Below, in pieces: positions 45,550 through 58,444 of a DNA stretch of 64,000 bases (its first letter is position 1; the number at the start of each line of letters is the position of its first letter). The notes below the pieces were generated by a model. That model was not told the DNA's origin, made no database searches, and was given only the letters and a program-made list of their open reading frames with translations. The stretch spans positions 26,351,187-26,415,186 of the forward strand of contig OX638368.1 in NCBI GenBank assembly GCA_951812925.1. Reading direction: 5' to 3'. A program made the position numbers and the translations under genes. This stretch comes from Calliopum simillimum. Taxonomy: Eukaryota; Arthropoda; Insecta; Diptera; Lauxaniidae.

Positions 45550-45879
45550 GGCCTGTTCCAAAATCCGTGTGATTTCAATTACTTTCCATTTAGGAGGCTT
45601 TTTCATGAAAACGTTGAGTTGAACGATAAAAAGTATCAAAATCTCTTTTGTGGAGAATTGCAGGTTCTTCAAGTTCGAGAAATATTCTTACTTAAACTCA
45701 ATTTTATCGAATATTTCCTAAACGGTTACCTTTTCGTAAATACAAATCAATATTATTTGTAGAACCTATAATTCTCCACATAAAAGATTCTAATACTTTT
45801 TATCGTGTGACTCACCATTTTCATCAAAAAGCTTCCGAAATGAAAAGTAATTGTAACCACACGGATTACGGAACAGACC
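45550..45879. mobile_element. MITE, GGCCTGTTCCGTAATCCGTG family (complete, 330 bp)
   Basis: Left GGCCTGTTCCAAAATCCGTG and right CACGGATTACGGAACAGACC are inverted, with arms of about 130-150 bp. It lies between the convergent AKAP17A and Wdr33 genes. Confidence 0.78.
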
Positions 45880-46238
45880 AGAATAAGGGTGTTTATTTAA
45901 ACATCAATTATCAATATGACTCTTTAGATGATAGGGCTGATAAAGAGTTCGACTATCTTTAGCTTTTGAAGAATTACAGATTTTTTTCTGAATGATTTCA
46001 GCGAATTTAATTAGGACTGTTTTTATTATTATATATTGTGTATTATTGAATTTTGTTTTTTCTTTTAATATTCACATTCATTTTTATTTGGAGGCTTAAT
46101 TTTAATTGGTAATTTCTAATTTCTAGTACAACTAACATGATAAAGATACAATATTCTGTTTTTTTTTTCTCATAGTTTTTTGTATATGTTATGTTAAGTT
46201 AATTATTTATTTATGTTTTTTTTTTTTGTATAGCTAAG
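45880..46238 (-). other. Probable Wdr33 3' UTR
   Basis: AT-rich stretch just past the Wdr33 stop (minus strand). A candidate AATAAA (TTTATT on plus at 46206-46211) lies about 28 nt after the stop codon. No gene is seen. Confidence 0.4.
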
Positions 46239-49200
46239 TTAAAAACGTCTATTGTTACGACCACGGTGTCGGCCGCCACCGCCGCCGCCTCCACCACCTC
46301 TTCGATTATTACCAATGCGATTACTGCGATTTGAATTGAAGCCACCGCTGTTCATATTGTTGTTGTTGTTGTTACCCGGACCAGGGCCAGGACCACCTTG
46401 ATTACCATTATGATACAACATGCTTTTATTGTCCATATTATCATTGAAGTTATTATCGTTGTAATTTGAATTGTTACTGTTGTTGCTGTTTCCAAAAGCG
46501 CCAGAGGGAGGACCATCAGTATTGAATGGATTATTACTATTGCCATTATAGTTATTTTGATTTAGATTAGGACCTGAAAAATTGCCTGCATTGTTTTGAT
46601 TTGGTGGAAAACCACCTGCCCAAGGGCTTGAACGATTCTGATTTTGTTGCTGTTGAGGTTGCATAAAATTTTGCTGTTGTTGTTGTAGTAACGGTGGTGG
46701 ATGTTGCTGTGGATGATAATCTTGTGAATCATTTGTATTTGGTGAATCACCACGCATCGCTTGTTGTTGTGCTTCATCAGTTGTGTTCAAATTGAGTTGT
46801 TGCATTTTCATAGAAAGCAGACAAGGCATAAATGGCTTCTTCAAGGACAGTAGTTCACGTACAAAAACAGCTTGTGGATTATGTTGTCGCGGTTCAAAGC
46901 GTGACTTTTTCATTGGTGGCGAAGTTTCGCGGCCTTCAAGTGTTGGTGAACGCGAACGTGAACGATCACGTACAGGTATAACATCATGCAATTCATCCAA
47001 TTTTCCAGCATCGATATATTTATTAAGATAATCAGGTCCCTGACGTACGGCAATCATTAGACGCGAATCTGGATGCACGCGTATGAAGCGACCATATACC
47101 AAAATCCCGACGATAGCTTGAGGATCCATTGTTGTTAGCGAGCCACTGGCCAGCATAGATTCAATGCAATTTTCACTTATCTGCATATATGTTAGGTTGG
47201 GATCTTTGACATCGCGTGGATGTTGTGGTTCTTCATGCATACCACCGTCCTCAGGTCGACGCGCACCACTCCATTGAGCTTGGAAGTTACGTGGAATTGG
47301 TTTGCTGTATGGAACTTTTTTCTCTTTATCTTTATCAGACATTTTGGATGGGTCTAGATCAAGACCAGGTATGAAACCTTTATCAGCAGTAAGACTTTCA
47401 GTGAATTCGACCTTGTCTTCGGGTCCCATGCCAGGAATTATAGCATCATCTGAAAAAAAGGGGTTTAAAATTCATCTCCAGTAAGGTTAACGTGCAAAGT
47501 TATAAAAACTTTTGTAATCTTTCGACACAACATGACGTATGAGTTACAAAATACCGACTTTAGGGAAGGGTTGCACAGATTTTAACATAACTTACCATAT
47601 TCACAATCATCCAGCGCAGCTAAGCTGGCAGGTAATGTATTTAGATTGTATTTATCACGCATAAGGTCACCCGGTCGATTGCGTGTCCAGAATTTTATCG
47701 TATGATCATTTGAACCGGAACATAATATATGACCAAGCGGATGCCACGCTAGTGTCCAAACAATGCTGTCATGTGCAGTTTCAATGCAACCAATTTCCTT
47801 GTCAGTTCTAATGTTAACAAGTTTTTTTTTATTTTTCAAAAACTGAATTTCCTATAAATTATTTCAGTCAATTTCTTACCCGACATTCCAAAATAGTATT
47901 GAGCCATCTGAGCCACCTGAACAGAAAAGACCTTCATGCACTGGATGCCAAGCGACAGAACTGGCTTCTTTTTTATGCCCACGAAATACTTGTACTTCTT
48001 CGCGTAAATTACGCAAATCGAAAAGCTTTAACAAATGATCACGTGACGCAGTAACAAGCCAATTACCATTATCATTCCAACGTAAATCCATGACGGTAGA
48101 CTTGTGAGCATGCCTGGGGAGGGTATATGTAATCAAATTAATAGATTTATTCGTTTTGTAATCAAAGTTTCAAGATCTTACAGTGTGGCTAAAGCGGTGC
48201 CACTTTTAGGATCCCATAATTTAATGGGTTGCTGATTATCTTTACTGCCAGAAACAATGAGTCCTTTTTGTGGATGCCAATGCACGCATTTGACATCAGC
48301 ACCATGCCCTGAAAGCGTAAAAAACAAATTGAAATATCAGAAATTACATATTCACCAGGCCGGTTCGATGCAAAAATAATTGAAAAAACCGCACCCCCTA
48401 TTAGAAAACATACTTTGGGAGTATCCAGAAAACAAAAAAAAAAATTTTTTTGTACCACTCTAGAAACAGCCAAAATCTTTTTTTTCCCATGATAATCAGC
48501 TGATATCCGATATTTCAAAATTATATAGGGTGTAATCGATAAGGTTCTGGGAGGTGATGGAGGAAGCAAAGACTTACAAAAAATTGCGACCGAAGAGGAA
48601 GTCTAAAATGTACCATAGAGGAGTTATAGGGTCAAAACTGATTTTGTGACTTGTTTCACAAAAAACAATTTTCTTGGGTCGCGTTGACGTTTTAGAAAAA
48701 ACTTTTTTATGGCAAACTTTGAGCTAATTGTATGAGCTTTCTAAAGATGGATTAAGTTTATATGGTTTAAAAGAATTTCGCAAAGTTCTGGACCTTTAAA
48801 GTTGCAATTTTAAATTATTTTTCCTATTTTTTGACTTTGGCTTGGCGTCCATTTTGTTATGAAAAAGTTCCCATTGACATACTATACTCCTTTATATTTT
48901 TTTTTTAATACTCGTTAAATTTCTTTTAATTTGGCAGTACATTTGTCTTAACAGTTTTTTAATATCGTGTGTGTTGTTACATAAAAGTATTTTTTCTGAT
49001 CTCAAATCAAAAAATTGGTATTGCAAATGTACCACCGGTTTAAAGCAAATTCAACGAGGATTTCAATAAAAATTATAAAGGAGTGTGTTAATGGGAACTT
49101 TTTCATACCAAAATGGCCGCCAAAGTAAAAAAATAGGAAATCATATTGAAAATATCAACTTTGAAGGTCTAGAACTTTGCGAAAACTTTCTAAGCCCTAT

Positions 49201-51297
49201 AAACTAAATACATCTTTAGAAAGCTCATACAATTGGCTTAAAGTTTCCTGTAAAAAAATTTTCTCTAAAACGTTAAGATGACCCAAAAATTTTTTTTCGT
49301 AAAACAAGTCAGAAAATCAGTTTTAACACTATAACTTCTAGGGGTACATTTTAGACCCCCTACAAGGGCAACTTTTTTGTTAGTCTAGGTCTCCTCTATC
49401 ACCTCCCAGAAGCTTCGTAACCTTATCGATTACATGCTGTATACTGTTGTAAAGGGCTCAATTAGGCCTTGATTTTCGTCATATTCTTTGGACATTCGAG
49501 GTCATATTCGGCTAGTATGACCTAGTTTCTCTGGTTCGTATCCCCGCACAATGCCATTTTTTCTTTATAAAATTAAAGTTATTACAAATATATTTATATT
49601 TTACGCTAAAAGTGCTAATTAAGGCCAAATTAAGCCATTTACAACAATATATAATTTATAAACATCGGACATCACCTGCCGAAGTTATGGAAAAAATACG
49701 ATTTTGGCTGTGGTAAAAAAAAAAATTTTTTTTTGATCACGTGTGGAACCATGTCTTCGCATGCATAATTGCATCTGGAACTTTTAATGTCGTCAGTCTA
49801 TGTCCATTAATGCTAGATTTCTACAGGACTAAGTCTTATCTCCTACTCTCTTTCTTGTTTTTTGTAATCAGTCGTCGACTCAAAGCATGAAACCATGCCA
49901 ATGATAACATTGAAATCGTCGATTGCTTTACTTATTTAGGAAGTGTTATCTTCACGAATGGTGGGACAAAAGAGGATACCAACTCAGGAAACTTAAAAGC
50001 GAGAGATGCTAAAGCGCATTTGAAAATATATGATCATTTTTCGTTATGTTCACCAAAATGAAAGTGCGCATTTTTGATTCAAGTGTGAAACCTGTTTTTT
50101 TATATGGTTGCGAAACGTGGCGCGTTATCAGCTAATGAACAAGCTGCAGGTATTTCACAACAAGTGCTTAGGGCGCATATTGAAGATTTGGTGGACGCGT
50201 ACCATCTTAAACGCCGAATCACACCAAAAATACAACCAGATGACCATATATCAAACTACACAGTAGGGATGGATAGCTCATACTGTGCGGAAACCACAAA
50301 GCAAAGTTTACCACTAAGCCCTTGAGTCGAATCAATAAGGGAGTAGAAGACGTGATAGACTAAATATTAAATTGGCAAAGACCGTGGAGGAATTTTAACC
50401 ATTTGGTGGCGTAGGACTATCTTCAATGCCGAATTTTCATACAAAACAAACAGCGAAAATGAATAGGTTACATTATGCACAAGACACTAATGGATGTCTG
50501 TCATGAAGTACTGGAAATGAAAGGTAACAGGAAATGCAGCCGCACTGCAGGAAGAAAAACGTGAGTCGAGGAAATTTAGGGGAGAATTGAAGGCACCAGT
50601 TAGTCGCCGTGCATGATGGTGGAGTTTTGTGAAGGTCCTATACTCCGAGCAAAGATAAAGGATACAGAAGCACTGAGAGAGTTATCTAAGGTACATAACT
50701 CAACCGAATGTTACACAAATGCTACTTATGATTTGGAGAACCACTGGAACTAAATTTTTTTTGGAATCACTGAGCCAAGAAGTATTTATTTATAGCACAG
50801 CTGAATATATCTAACTGGCTACCTTTCACGAAACCACAGAAGATTTTAATCTATTTTATAGAAATTATCTTAATATGGTCATAAGAATTAACGTGTAAAA
50901 AGTCGAATGAGAGAGTGAGTAAGCTGTAGCCCACGTTGGGCGCCAAATGTAAAAGGGGAATTCTCTTAATTTCCTTTTTTCTAAAAACCGAAAGGGACTT
51001 ATGAAGAAGCGTAAAAAATTATGAACGACTTTTTACATGGGAAATAGGCTCCAAATGTAGAAAAATCTAAGATTCCTTTCATTGTATGCAATTTTTTCTT
51101 TTAAACTAAGTATATGTTTTTTAAAGCAATTTTAAATGAATATACTCATTTAATATAATAAAAAAAATACAAATAATAAATGAATGTATTACATTTCATA
51201 CATACCTCTCAGAACACATTCCTCTTGACATCGTAGAAAATCCCATACACGTAATGTACCATCATCACTGCAGCTGACAAATTTACTATCCATTGGA
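46239..51297 (-). CDS. Wdr33: Wdr33 (CPSF subunit, poly(A)-signal recognition), 3' five exons
   Basis: WDR33 is the WD40 subunit of the nuclear cleavage and polyadenylation specificity factor, and with CPSF30 it binds AAUAAA. Exons on the minus strand are 51297-51206, 48308-48182, 48113-47880, 47807-47596 and 47449-46239. All junctions are GT..AG and phases agree, giving 624 codons here. WD40 blades are clear: [70 protein letters not shown] and [18 protein letters not shown]. After the propeller come IPGMGPED, the family [10 protein letters not shown] motif, a Gln/Asn-rich region, and a Gly/Arg-rich end (RRGGGG...RGRNNRRF). The first exon starts in phase inside a blade, so 5' exons (roughly 180 residues, start codon included) are outside the window. 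Confidence 0.93.
48531..49434. mobile_element. 904-bp foldback inside a Wdr33 intron
   Basis: The ends are TGTAATCGATAAGGTT and AACCTTATCGATTACA. The arms, about 370 bp each, face each other throughout: CTGGGAGGTGATGGAGG against CCTCTATCACCTCCCAG, and AAAAAGTTCCCATT against AATGGGAACTTTTT. Similarity is around 75-80% by eye. No protein is encoded. Confidence 0.78.
49890..50680 (+). pseudogene. Third, decayed RTE-like fragment
   Basis: In pieces it reads [28 protein letters not shown], then [11 protein letters not shown] and LYGCETW, matching the RT tail of the copies at 10.9 and 17.6 kb, with several frameshifts. A second out-of-order piece ([10 protein letters not shown]) follows near 50400. 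It is much older than the other two copies and lies in a Wdr33 intron. Confidence 0.78.
50681..51205. other. Wdr33 intron remainder, nothing recognised
   Basis: AT-rich intronic sequence between the RTE fragment and the 51206-51297 exon. Confidence 0.4.
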
Positions 51298-52526
51298 CTG
51301 AAACTGTTTATTTATTCATTTATTTTTAACAAATTGGTCATTTTGTCATACGTAGCGAAGAACACACAAAACATTCCATACAGAGAAAAAGAGAAAAAAT
51401 TTGAATATAAAAACAATGGAACGAAATTGTTCACAACAAAAAACTAAGGTGTTGATAATCTACTAATTTTAATAAACACTATGCAAGTTCTATACATTTT
51501 TTTTAATTAATAAAATAATAGTATAATCCTTTTTATAAAAAAAAAAATCCTGAACTGTTTTCTAAATAAATAAAAAAAAAAAAAATCAAATCCGAGCCGA
51601 CTTCAAAACTTTGACTTAAATGTTATGCTACAGATAATTCAATCAGGATTTTCCATGGAATGTATATGCCTGTAAGCTCGTAAGAGTTGTCAAAATAAAT
51701 AAGAAATCCATTTTTCGACTATGATTATAATTGGGCACGGCCACGTAAGACGAAGCTATACAACTTTTTTTTTTCTTTAAATCTCCCACTCATTTGCCCA
51801 TATTTCATAAGTTTACATCTAAGCTGTCCAAAAATACCATTTTCAAGTATATAAGTTGATTTAAGGGGTGCTTTTTTCATAAAAACTTATTCTTGCTTGT
51901 GAAAAGAAAAAAAAAATTCCAAAAAAACAAGTCCCGAAAAGAAGGTAAAAATTTGCTTTATTTTTATTGTATCAATGCAATTTTGATTTCCGCAGAAAGA
52001 AAATGTTTGAAATTAAGGATTAACATTGATATTTTGAAGGAAAACCAGTTGCTTATGCATATTTGTTGGCGATGAATTCTACCGCAATAAAAAACATAAC
52101 GTTCCCAACGAAATATTTTAAGAAGTTTCTTGTAGCGGAAGTTAGTGGGTAAAATATTAAAATGCAATCACCCTTTTCGAGTATTTTCAGTCTTATTTCT
52201 GAATCCATTTTAAAATAACTTAAATAAAGTATATACCATGGTGAACATAGCCACTAAATATGTGTAACGTTCCCAACATTTTTTAATCAAAAATTATAAG
52301 TTATATTTTTCTACTAAAACTTCTTCTGTGTTGAAAGGGATAGAAATTCCTTACAATAATTTCAATCAATTAATAAGAACTGTTGGATTGAAGAGGAAGT
52401 TATGGACATTAATCACGTTAATTGCTATTTTGAGATCTATCCAAGTGCATAGGATATTACAAATATTTCGTTCTTTACAGGCTTTTTGAAGCTTCCGAAA
52501 CAACCTAGTAATATTCTTGTTACATG

Positions 52527-52691
52527 TACCGAATTTCATGCATCTAGCTAAATCCGTTCGGCCACCTGTCAGGGCTCAACATAAAAATCTGAAAAAAACA
52601 GAAAACAATTTATTTTCGATTTAATTTTTTTTGTTGAACCCAGACTGGCGGCCATACGAATTTAGCTAGATGCATGAAATTTGGTACAGAT
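52527..52691. repeat. Hairpin with ~55-bp arms
   Basis: ATTTCATGCATCTAGCTAAAT faces ATTTAGCTAGATGCATGAAAT, continuing through GGCCACCTGTCAGGGCTC against GACTGGCGGCC. Confidence 0.8.
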
Positions 52692-52722
52692 AACGCCAAT
52701 ATTACTAAGCTGCCTGAGACTA

Positions 52723-52832
52723 AAATTGGACGTGATCGGTTAATCTCCACGCCTACTTCCCATACAACGTTTTAACTAGCATATATGGGAGGTAGGCGTG
52801 AACATTAACCGATCACGCTCAATTTTAATCCT
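52723..52832. repeat. Hairpin with ~35-bp arms
   Basis: CGTGATCGGTTAATCTCCACGCCTAC faces GTAGGCGTGAACATTAACCGATCACG. Confidence 0.78.
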
Positions 52833-53484
52833 GATCAGAAAATGGCTCTCAGTATTATCTGTACCAAGTTTTATGTAGATAGCTTTATCCTTTTGGGAGA
52901 AATCGTAATTTAAAAAAAAAAATGTATCGAGGTCTTGGAGCAAAAAATTTGTAATGTAGTGAAAATGGGAACCTTCCAAGGAATGAAATATTCACATATT
53001 TTCATCTTTATGGATGTTTGGACTGTTTGGCTGTATTTGCCCTCAATTTATTTATGGAAATTCGTACGCATAACGTTCCCAACGTTTTTGCGTGACGTAA
53101 CCAACGTTGCTTTAATGTCTGTAAGTCCACCAATAATATTTGTTTCACCACAATTACCATTCCAATCTTAGCTTTGATCCTTTATCTTGATATTATAGAA
53201 GATGTTCGGGAAAATACATTACTAGATTCGCAGACTTTTTAGAAAATGTGCACTGACCTCAAAAATTGTTGAAAAAAAAAAAATAACGTTCCCAACGGCA
53301 CTTAAACTCTTATAACTTCTAAGCCATAAGCGATAGACAAAAACTTTGTTCCTACGAAATATTGGCCTTAGGGAGCCTTATTACATGCACTTTAAATATC
53401 ATGATGTTTGATTATTTTTCAAAGAGGTATGGGCAAAAATGTGCGTGCGAACGTAACGTTCCCAACGGTGGCCGTGCCCAATTA

Positions 53485-54110
53485 CATATATGCGACATTC
53501 TTTGTCAAGTGGACCACCCCACCCTTTCAGCACAGTTTTTCAGATAAAAAGGCTTAACCCTGCTTAAAATTTTCGTTGAAACAATTTCTTTTCAATGCAG
53601 TGTGGCAATTTTTCGTAGCGACTATCGTGCCGAAGATAGGGGCTCAACATTTGGGTCAATATAAAAAACATTGAATTTTTTCAGTTTTTCAGCAAGGCTT
53701 TGAATCCTCCAAAAAATACGTGTGAGTTTTTTCAGAATTTTTGGAAATTTTTTTTTGGCCAATTTTGTCCTTAAAAAAATTTTTGGAACATTCTTAGCAT
53801 TTAATGCCTTATACACTTTTTTTGTAAGATGCTTTGCTTTTGAGGAAAAAATCGTTTTTCCGACTGCTTAGTTGAAAAACTGATTTTCGGAACCGAATAT
53901 TCTTTATTTTTTAAGCAAAACCATTTTTTTTATTTTGACCCAACTGTTGAGCCCCTACCTTCGGCACGATATACATCGCTTCGAAAAATCGCCACACGGC
54001 ATTGTAAAGTAATTGTTTCAACGAAAATTTTAAGCCGGGTTAAGTGTTTTTATCTGAAAAACTGCGATGGAAGGGTGTGGTGGTCCACTTGACAAAGAAT
54101 GTCCCATATG
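53485..54110. mobile_element. 626-bp foldback element
   Basis: GACATTCTTTGTCAAGTGGACCACC on the left faces GGTGGTCCACTTGACAAAGAATGTC on the right. The arms (about 180 bp) include AAAATTTTCGTTGAAACAATT and CGTGCCGAAGATAGGGGCTCAAC with their complements. It abuts the preceding element. Confidence 0.82.
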
Positions 54111-54111
54111 T

Positions 54112-56862
54112 ATAATAGGGTGGTTCAAAATTCTAAAATTTCTTGGAGTTGCGCTCCTACAGCACCAAAATGTTCTCTTTGATGCAAATAAGCAAGTAAA
54201 ATTTGGTCTATTCAGAGAACATTTGAGGCGTTGCGCGCAATAACGCCCTAAGTCGACATTACTTTTATGAAAAGTTTGGGTCCTCAAATATATGTGTACT
54301 TAATTTCAACTTTCAATTCCGATCACAAAATGTGTTAGGCCAATATGTATATTATGTTATTGCATAAATCAGTTCGCGGTCGGAAAAACGGTTTTTACTT
54401 AAAACCAAGATGGCTAACGAAAAAAGTGTATAAGGCAAAAAATGCTTAGAATTGCCCAAAGAACACGTATTTTTAGATTTTTTTTTTAAATTTCTTTTTT
54501 TGTAGCCAATTTTTGCAAAAATTATAAACAGCTCAATTTTGAATAGAAAATCCGCGAAAATTTTTACACTTTTCCCATTTCTCCTATTCCAAATTAAAAT
54601 TCAAGAGAATTTTTTCTCTTTTCCCTTTCCTTCTATTCAAAATAAACTTCGAAAGGTAGAAAAAACTCCCGGTGGAAAAAGTAGACATCAAATAATGGAA
54701 TACAGGGCTTGTTTAGCCTGTAATATTTTACAAATCTGTGGAAATAAGGGCCAAATTAATACATAAAAGCAGTTGGCCAATTCTGTTTTCTATTTACAAA
54801 GATTTCGAAAATTCGAAACTTCCTTTTCCAATTTTGCTTTTCCCAGTGCGTTAAGAATAGGATTTTTTTTTCTCGAGAAAATAAAATCCGCAGGGAAAAA
54901 ATCCGAGTGAATATTTAGAATTAGGCTGAAAATGTTCCAAAAAATTCATACGTATCCTTTGGACAATTTCTTACCTTATGCACATTTTTCGTCAGCCACC
55001 TTGGTCTTGAGTACAAATAAAAATATTTACCAGTTGCAAGTTTAGATGCATTTTATAAAATTAAAATTTTAAAGAACTTAAGAAAAACACACATTTGTAA
55101 ACAGTTGAGGTTAAAGTATTTTCCATTCTCTTCACTTACAAAAAAAATTATTAATATCGGAGCAAATTTGCCAGTTTCTCAAACAAAATGCTAATGTTAC
55201 TCCAGGGCTCCTACGTGTTTTGAGTTTGACTTTATTGACGACAAAATCGTGGTATGGGGATGTGTTTGTACGCATTTCAGGATTATAAAACTGCTTCAAG
55301 TAAAATCGGAGCTGATCGGTTTCGAAAGTTACAGCCAATTACATGATTCTTTATTTTCTACTGTACAGTAACAAAAAAAAATTAAATCAAAATGTCATGG
55401 ATTCAACATGAAATGACGTAAAATTATTCGTGAGGACTAATGGAATCTAAAAAACAGGGTTCTGAAATCAAACCATTGCTAGTTCTTTGCAATTTTGTTA
55501 AGAAAAGGGGTTTTTTGCAAATTGGCCCAAAACCTTTAAAAATAACAAGAAATTAAGACAAAAATTGTCATTTATAATGGATTTGCCAAATCTAAATCTG
55601 AATCCGGTCACAGAATTGCTCTATCGCATATAGTTTTTGAGATATTCTAATATATAAAAAAACTAATGACGATTTTTCGTAGTTTTTGATGTTATATTAT
55701 AAGACCAAATAATTGTAAGTCATAAAATCTGATACAGAATATAAAATATCCATTCTTTTTCTTTAAAATTCAATTTGAATTACATCAATATCTTTGGTTT
55801 TTTCCAAAATATCTTAACCTTAAAAGTTGAAAAAGGGCTAAAAATCGGTTTTTGGCTATATTTGGGGTTAAATATAGGACGAATGAAATAGTTATGCTAT
55901 TTTATATTAATTGTATTATTTAGTACTATTCTTAGTCTTCACAATGAGTTACAAAATGAGCTCGTATTATTTTCCATTACAAAGCTATGATTATTTTAAA
56001 AAGGCATTACATTTACATTTTCAGTTAAATTTGTATGAGAGCCCCCCTAGGAGGTTGAGATAAGGGACGGACATTTTAGAAACAAATGTTGAGGAGAGGA
56101 AAATGTAAGGAGTTGCTTATCAGTTTTTCCTTCATAGGGAACTAATTTATTATTTACTGCACAGTATAAAAGAAAAAACATGTAATTGGTTGTAACTTAC
56201 GAAACCGGTCAGCTGCGATTTTACTTGAAGCAGTTCTATAATCCAGAAATGTGTGCGAACACATCCCCATACTCCGATTTTGTCGTCAACAAAGTCAAAC
56301 TCAAAACAAGTAGGAACCCACTGTGAGTGATAGTCAAATGGATTTATGCGAAAACGCCCTATAATTTAAATTTTCCTTCTTCGATAATTCTGTCAATATG
56401 CATAAGAAATATGTGTTAGTGGTAATCATTTATTCAATTTGTTAGTGTTAATTAAATAAATTTTTTTCCAAGGTTTAAATGATGATTTGTTCTTTTTACA
56501 GCATTTAGAAACTTTAAATTGAATTATCTCGAAATTCATCGACTTAGGGCGTTATTGCACGCAACGCCTCATTTGATACATCCCAAAAATTTTAAATACC
56601 GAAAAGTGGTCCTGAATATAGAAAAAAATTTCATTTAAAATTTAAGCTGTTTAACTGATATGGATTTTGAGCCGCTAAATTCGAATCTGCAGTTTATTTC
56701 TCTGTAAGTTCTGTAGTTTTGAAAGTGTTGTCCGTTCAAGGTGGAGAATAATGATATGAAATGGAATATTACAGAAATCAAAGAGAACATTTTGGTGCCG
56801 TGGGAGCGTAATTCCAAGCAAACTTTTATTTTCCATACAAAATTTGAACCAGCCTAATGTAA
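54112..56862. mobile_element. 2.75-kb nested inverted-repeat element
   Basis: Outer arms: GGTGGTTCAAAATTCT and CACCAAAATGTTCTCTTTG (54120-54182) face CAAAGAGAACATTTTGGTGCC and AATTTGAACCAGCC (56780-56857). GAGGCGTTGCGCGCAATAACG (54222) faces CGTTATTGCACGCAACGCCTC (near 56551). A second inverted pair lies inside at 55195-56330. Confidence 0.75.
55195..56330. repeat. Inner inverted repeat, ~175-bp arms
   Basis: GTATGGGGATGTGTTTGTACGCATTTC, then TAAAATCGGAGCTGATCGGTTTCG, on the left face CGAAACCGGTCAGCTGCGATTTTA and GTGCGAACACATCCCCATAC on the right. Confidence 0.78.
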
Positions 56863-57267
56863 AAGTACAAAAGGTATTTGTAGAAACTTGTTATTTGGAC
56901 TGTTCTTCTACAAATATGCACTTAGAGATATTGGAAAAAGTTTTGGCACCGTCGCACAGTGGCGCGAAAATAATATATTTTGGACAAACGACAACTCCTG
57001 GGACTCCAGTTCATGAATTTGAACAATTTTTTTTCTTAACTCTTTGTTATCGATACGCTTTCAATTTTCACGAGCGGAATTCCAAAATTCGAAAACCTAA
57101 GATGGCTAATTCAATATGGTGGACTTTAATTTTACATAAAAGTTCTAATTTTATTCAAAAATTATAAAAAAATGTCACTAGGTTAATTATATTGTAGTTT
57201 TTAATAATTTTTTGCTGTGATTTTGCTGCGGAAAGAATAATTTTGCATAGTACTTTTTAATGATGAA

Positions 57268-57815
57268 TTTTAATCAGACCTTGAAATTAAAATTTTTCAA
57301 GTTTTTTTTTAAATCAAAAAAACTTTCACATAGAAGTTTTTTTCTCTAATTAACACATCATTGTGAAAAAAATATGTACATACAGCTCGAAAATTTAAGG
57401 GTGTTTCGAAAATTTTTTTCAGTGTAAAATTAAAAAATTTTTACCTTGGAATTTGCAGCTTTATTTTTGTGATTTTTTTATGAAAACAAAAATTTTTAGC
57501 TGCAGTTTTCTTTAAAAAACGCTCTGGCCCCGCTAATTTGACGTCAAGCTTCACTTTTATTCTTAATTTTTAAAAAAAAATTACAGCCACAGAATTTTTG
57601 TTTTCACAGAAAAATCACAAAAAGAGCTGCAAATTCAACGCTAAAAATTTTTTAATTTTTACATTGAAAAATATTAATTTTTACATTGAAAAATATTAAA
57701 AATTTTCGAAACACCTAAAATTCTATGTGAAAGTTTTTTAAACTTTTTTCTAAATGATTTTAAAAAAAAAACTTTTGAAAAATTTTTATTTCAAGTTCTG
57801 ATTAAAACTCAACAT
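57268..57815. mobile_element. Foldback, ~230-bp arms
   Basis: AACTTTCACATAGAA, CACAAAAATAAAGCTGCAAATT-type words and GTGTTTCGAAAATTTTT occur in inverted order on both sides of about 57530. The arms are diverged and very AT-rich. Confidence 0.6.
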
Positions 57816-58444
57816 TAAAAAGTACTACTGATTTGTAATCCTGAATATTTGCACTAAATGATTTCGTCGTATTAAGTTTTTATTTTAGTCAACACATAAG
57901 ATTTCGTAAATTTTGATTGTTCAAAAAAGTTTGCCTCAACTGTGGGATTAATTCCCATTTCCCATTTATGAGCTAAGCAAATGTATTTTCCTTTAAAAAT
58001 ATGCCTTTCACACAAACAGACAACACCTCGATTGGAAACAAAATTAAAAATTTATTTTGAGGGTTAAGTGCAAAAATGCCTTTACCGTTTTGCGCCATTA
58101 CCATGGATACCTATCAGTTTACTATCAGTCTGTTCGTTTATTCCAAGTTTTTACCCGAAAAGCTTTTGTTTATGTACGTTTTATGTGCTTGTATATAAAA
58201 TTACAAGGAAAATTAAAATAGAGTTTGAAGATGATTTTTTCAATTTTAGTTTTTTTATTTAACTATTTGTAATATCCGAAGAAGCCTATTTTTAATTGTT
58301 TGTAGTCAAAACTACGGCTTTCTTTGTAGAATCACACATATTTGATATTTAACCATATTCCAAAGTTAATTTTAGTAGTAATCTCATAAAAGAAAATTTT
58401 TATTCAAATGGAATTTTTTTTTTTATCAATATTTAATCCAACTG

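Larger units (their letters stand above)
51728..53484. mobile_element. 1.76-kb TIR element with AACGTTCCCAACG motifs
   Basis: The termini TAATTGGGCACGGCCACG (51728) and GTGGCCGTGCCCAATTA (to 53484) are inverted complements of about 17 bp. The 13-mer AACGTTCCCAAC(G/A) occurs at 52098, 52266, 53072, 53285 and 53455, all in one orientation. There is no transposase frame. Two hairpins lie inside (52527-52691 and about 52723-52830). Confidence 0.65.
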
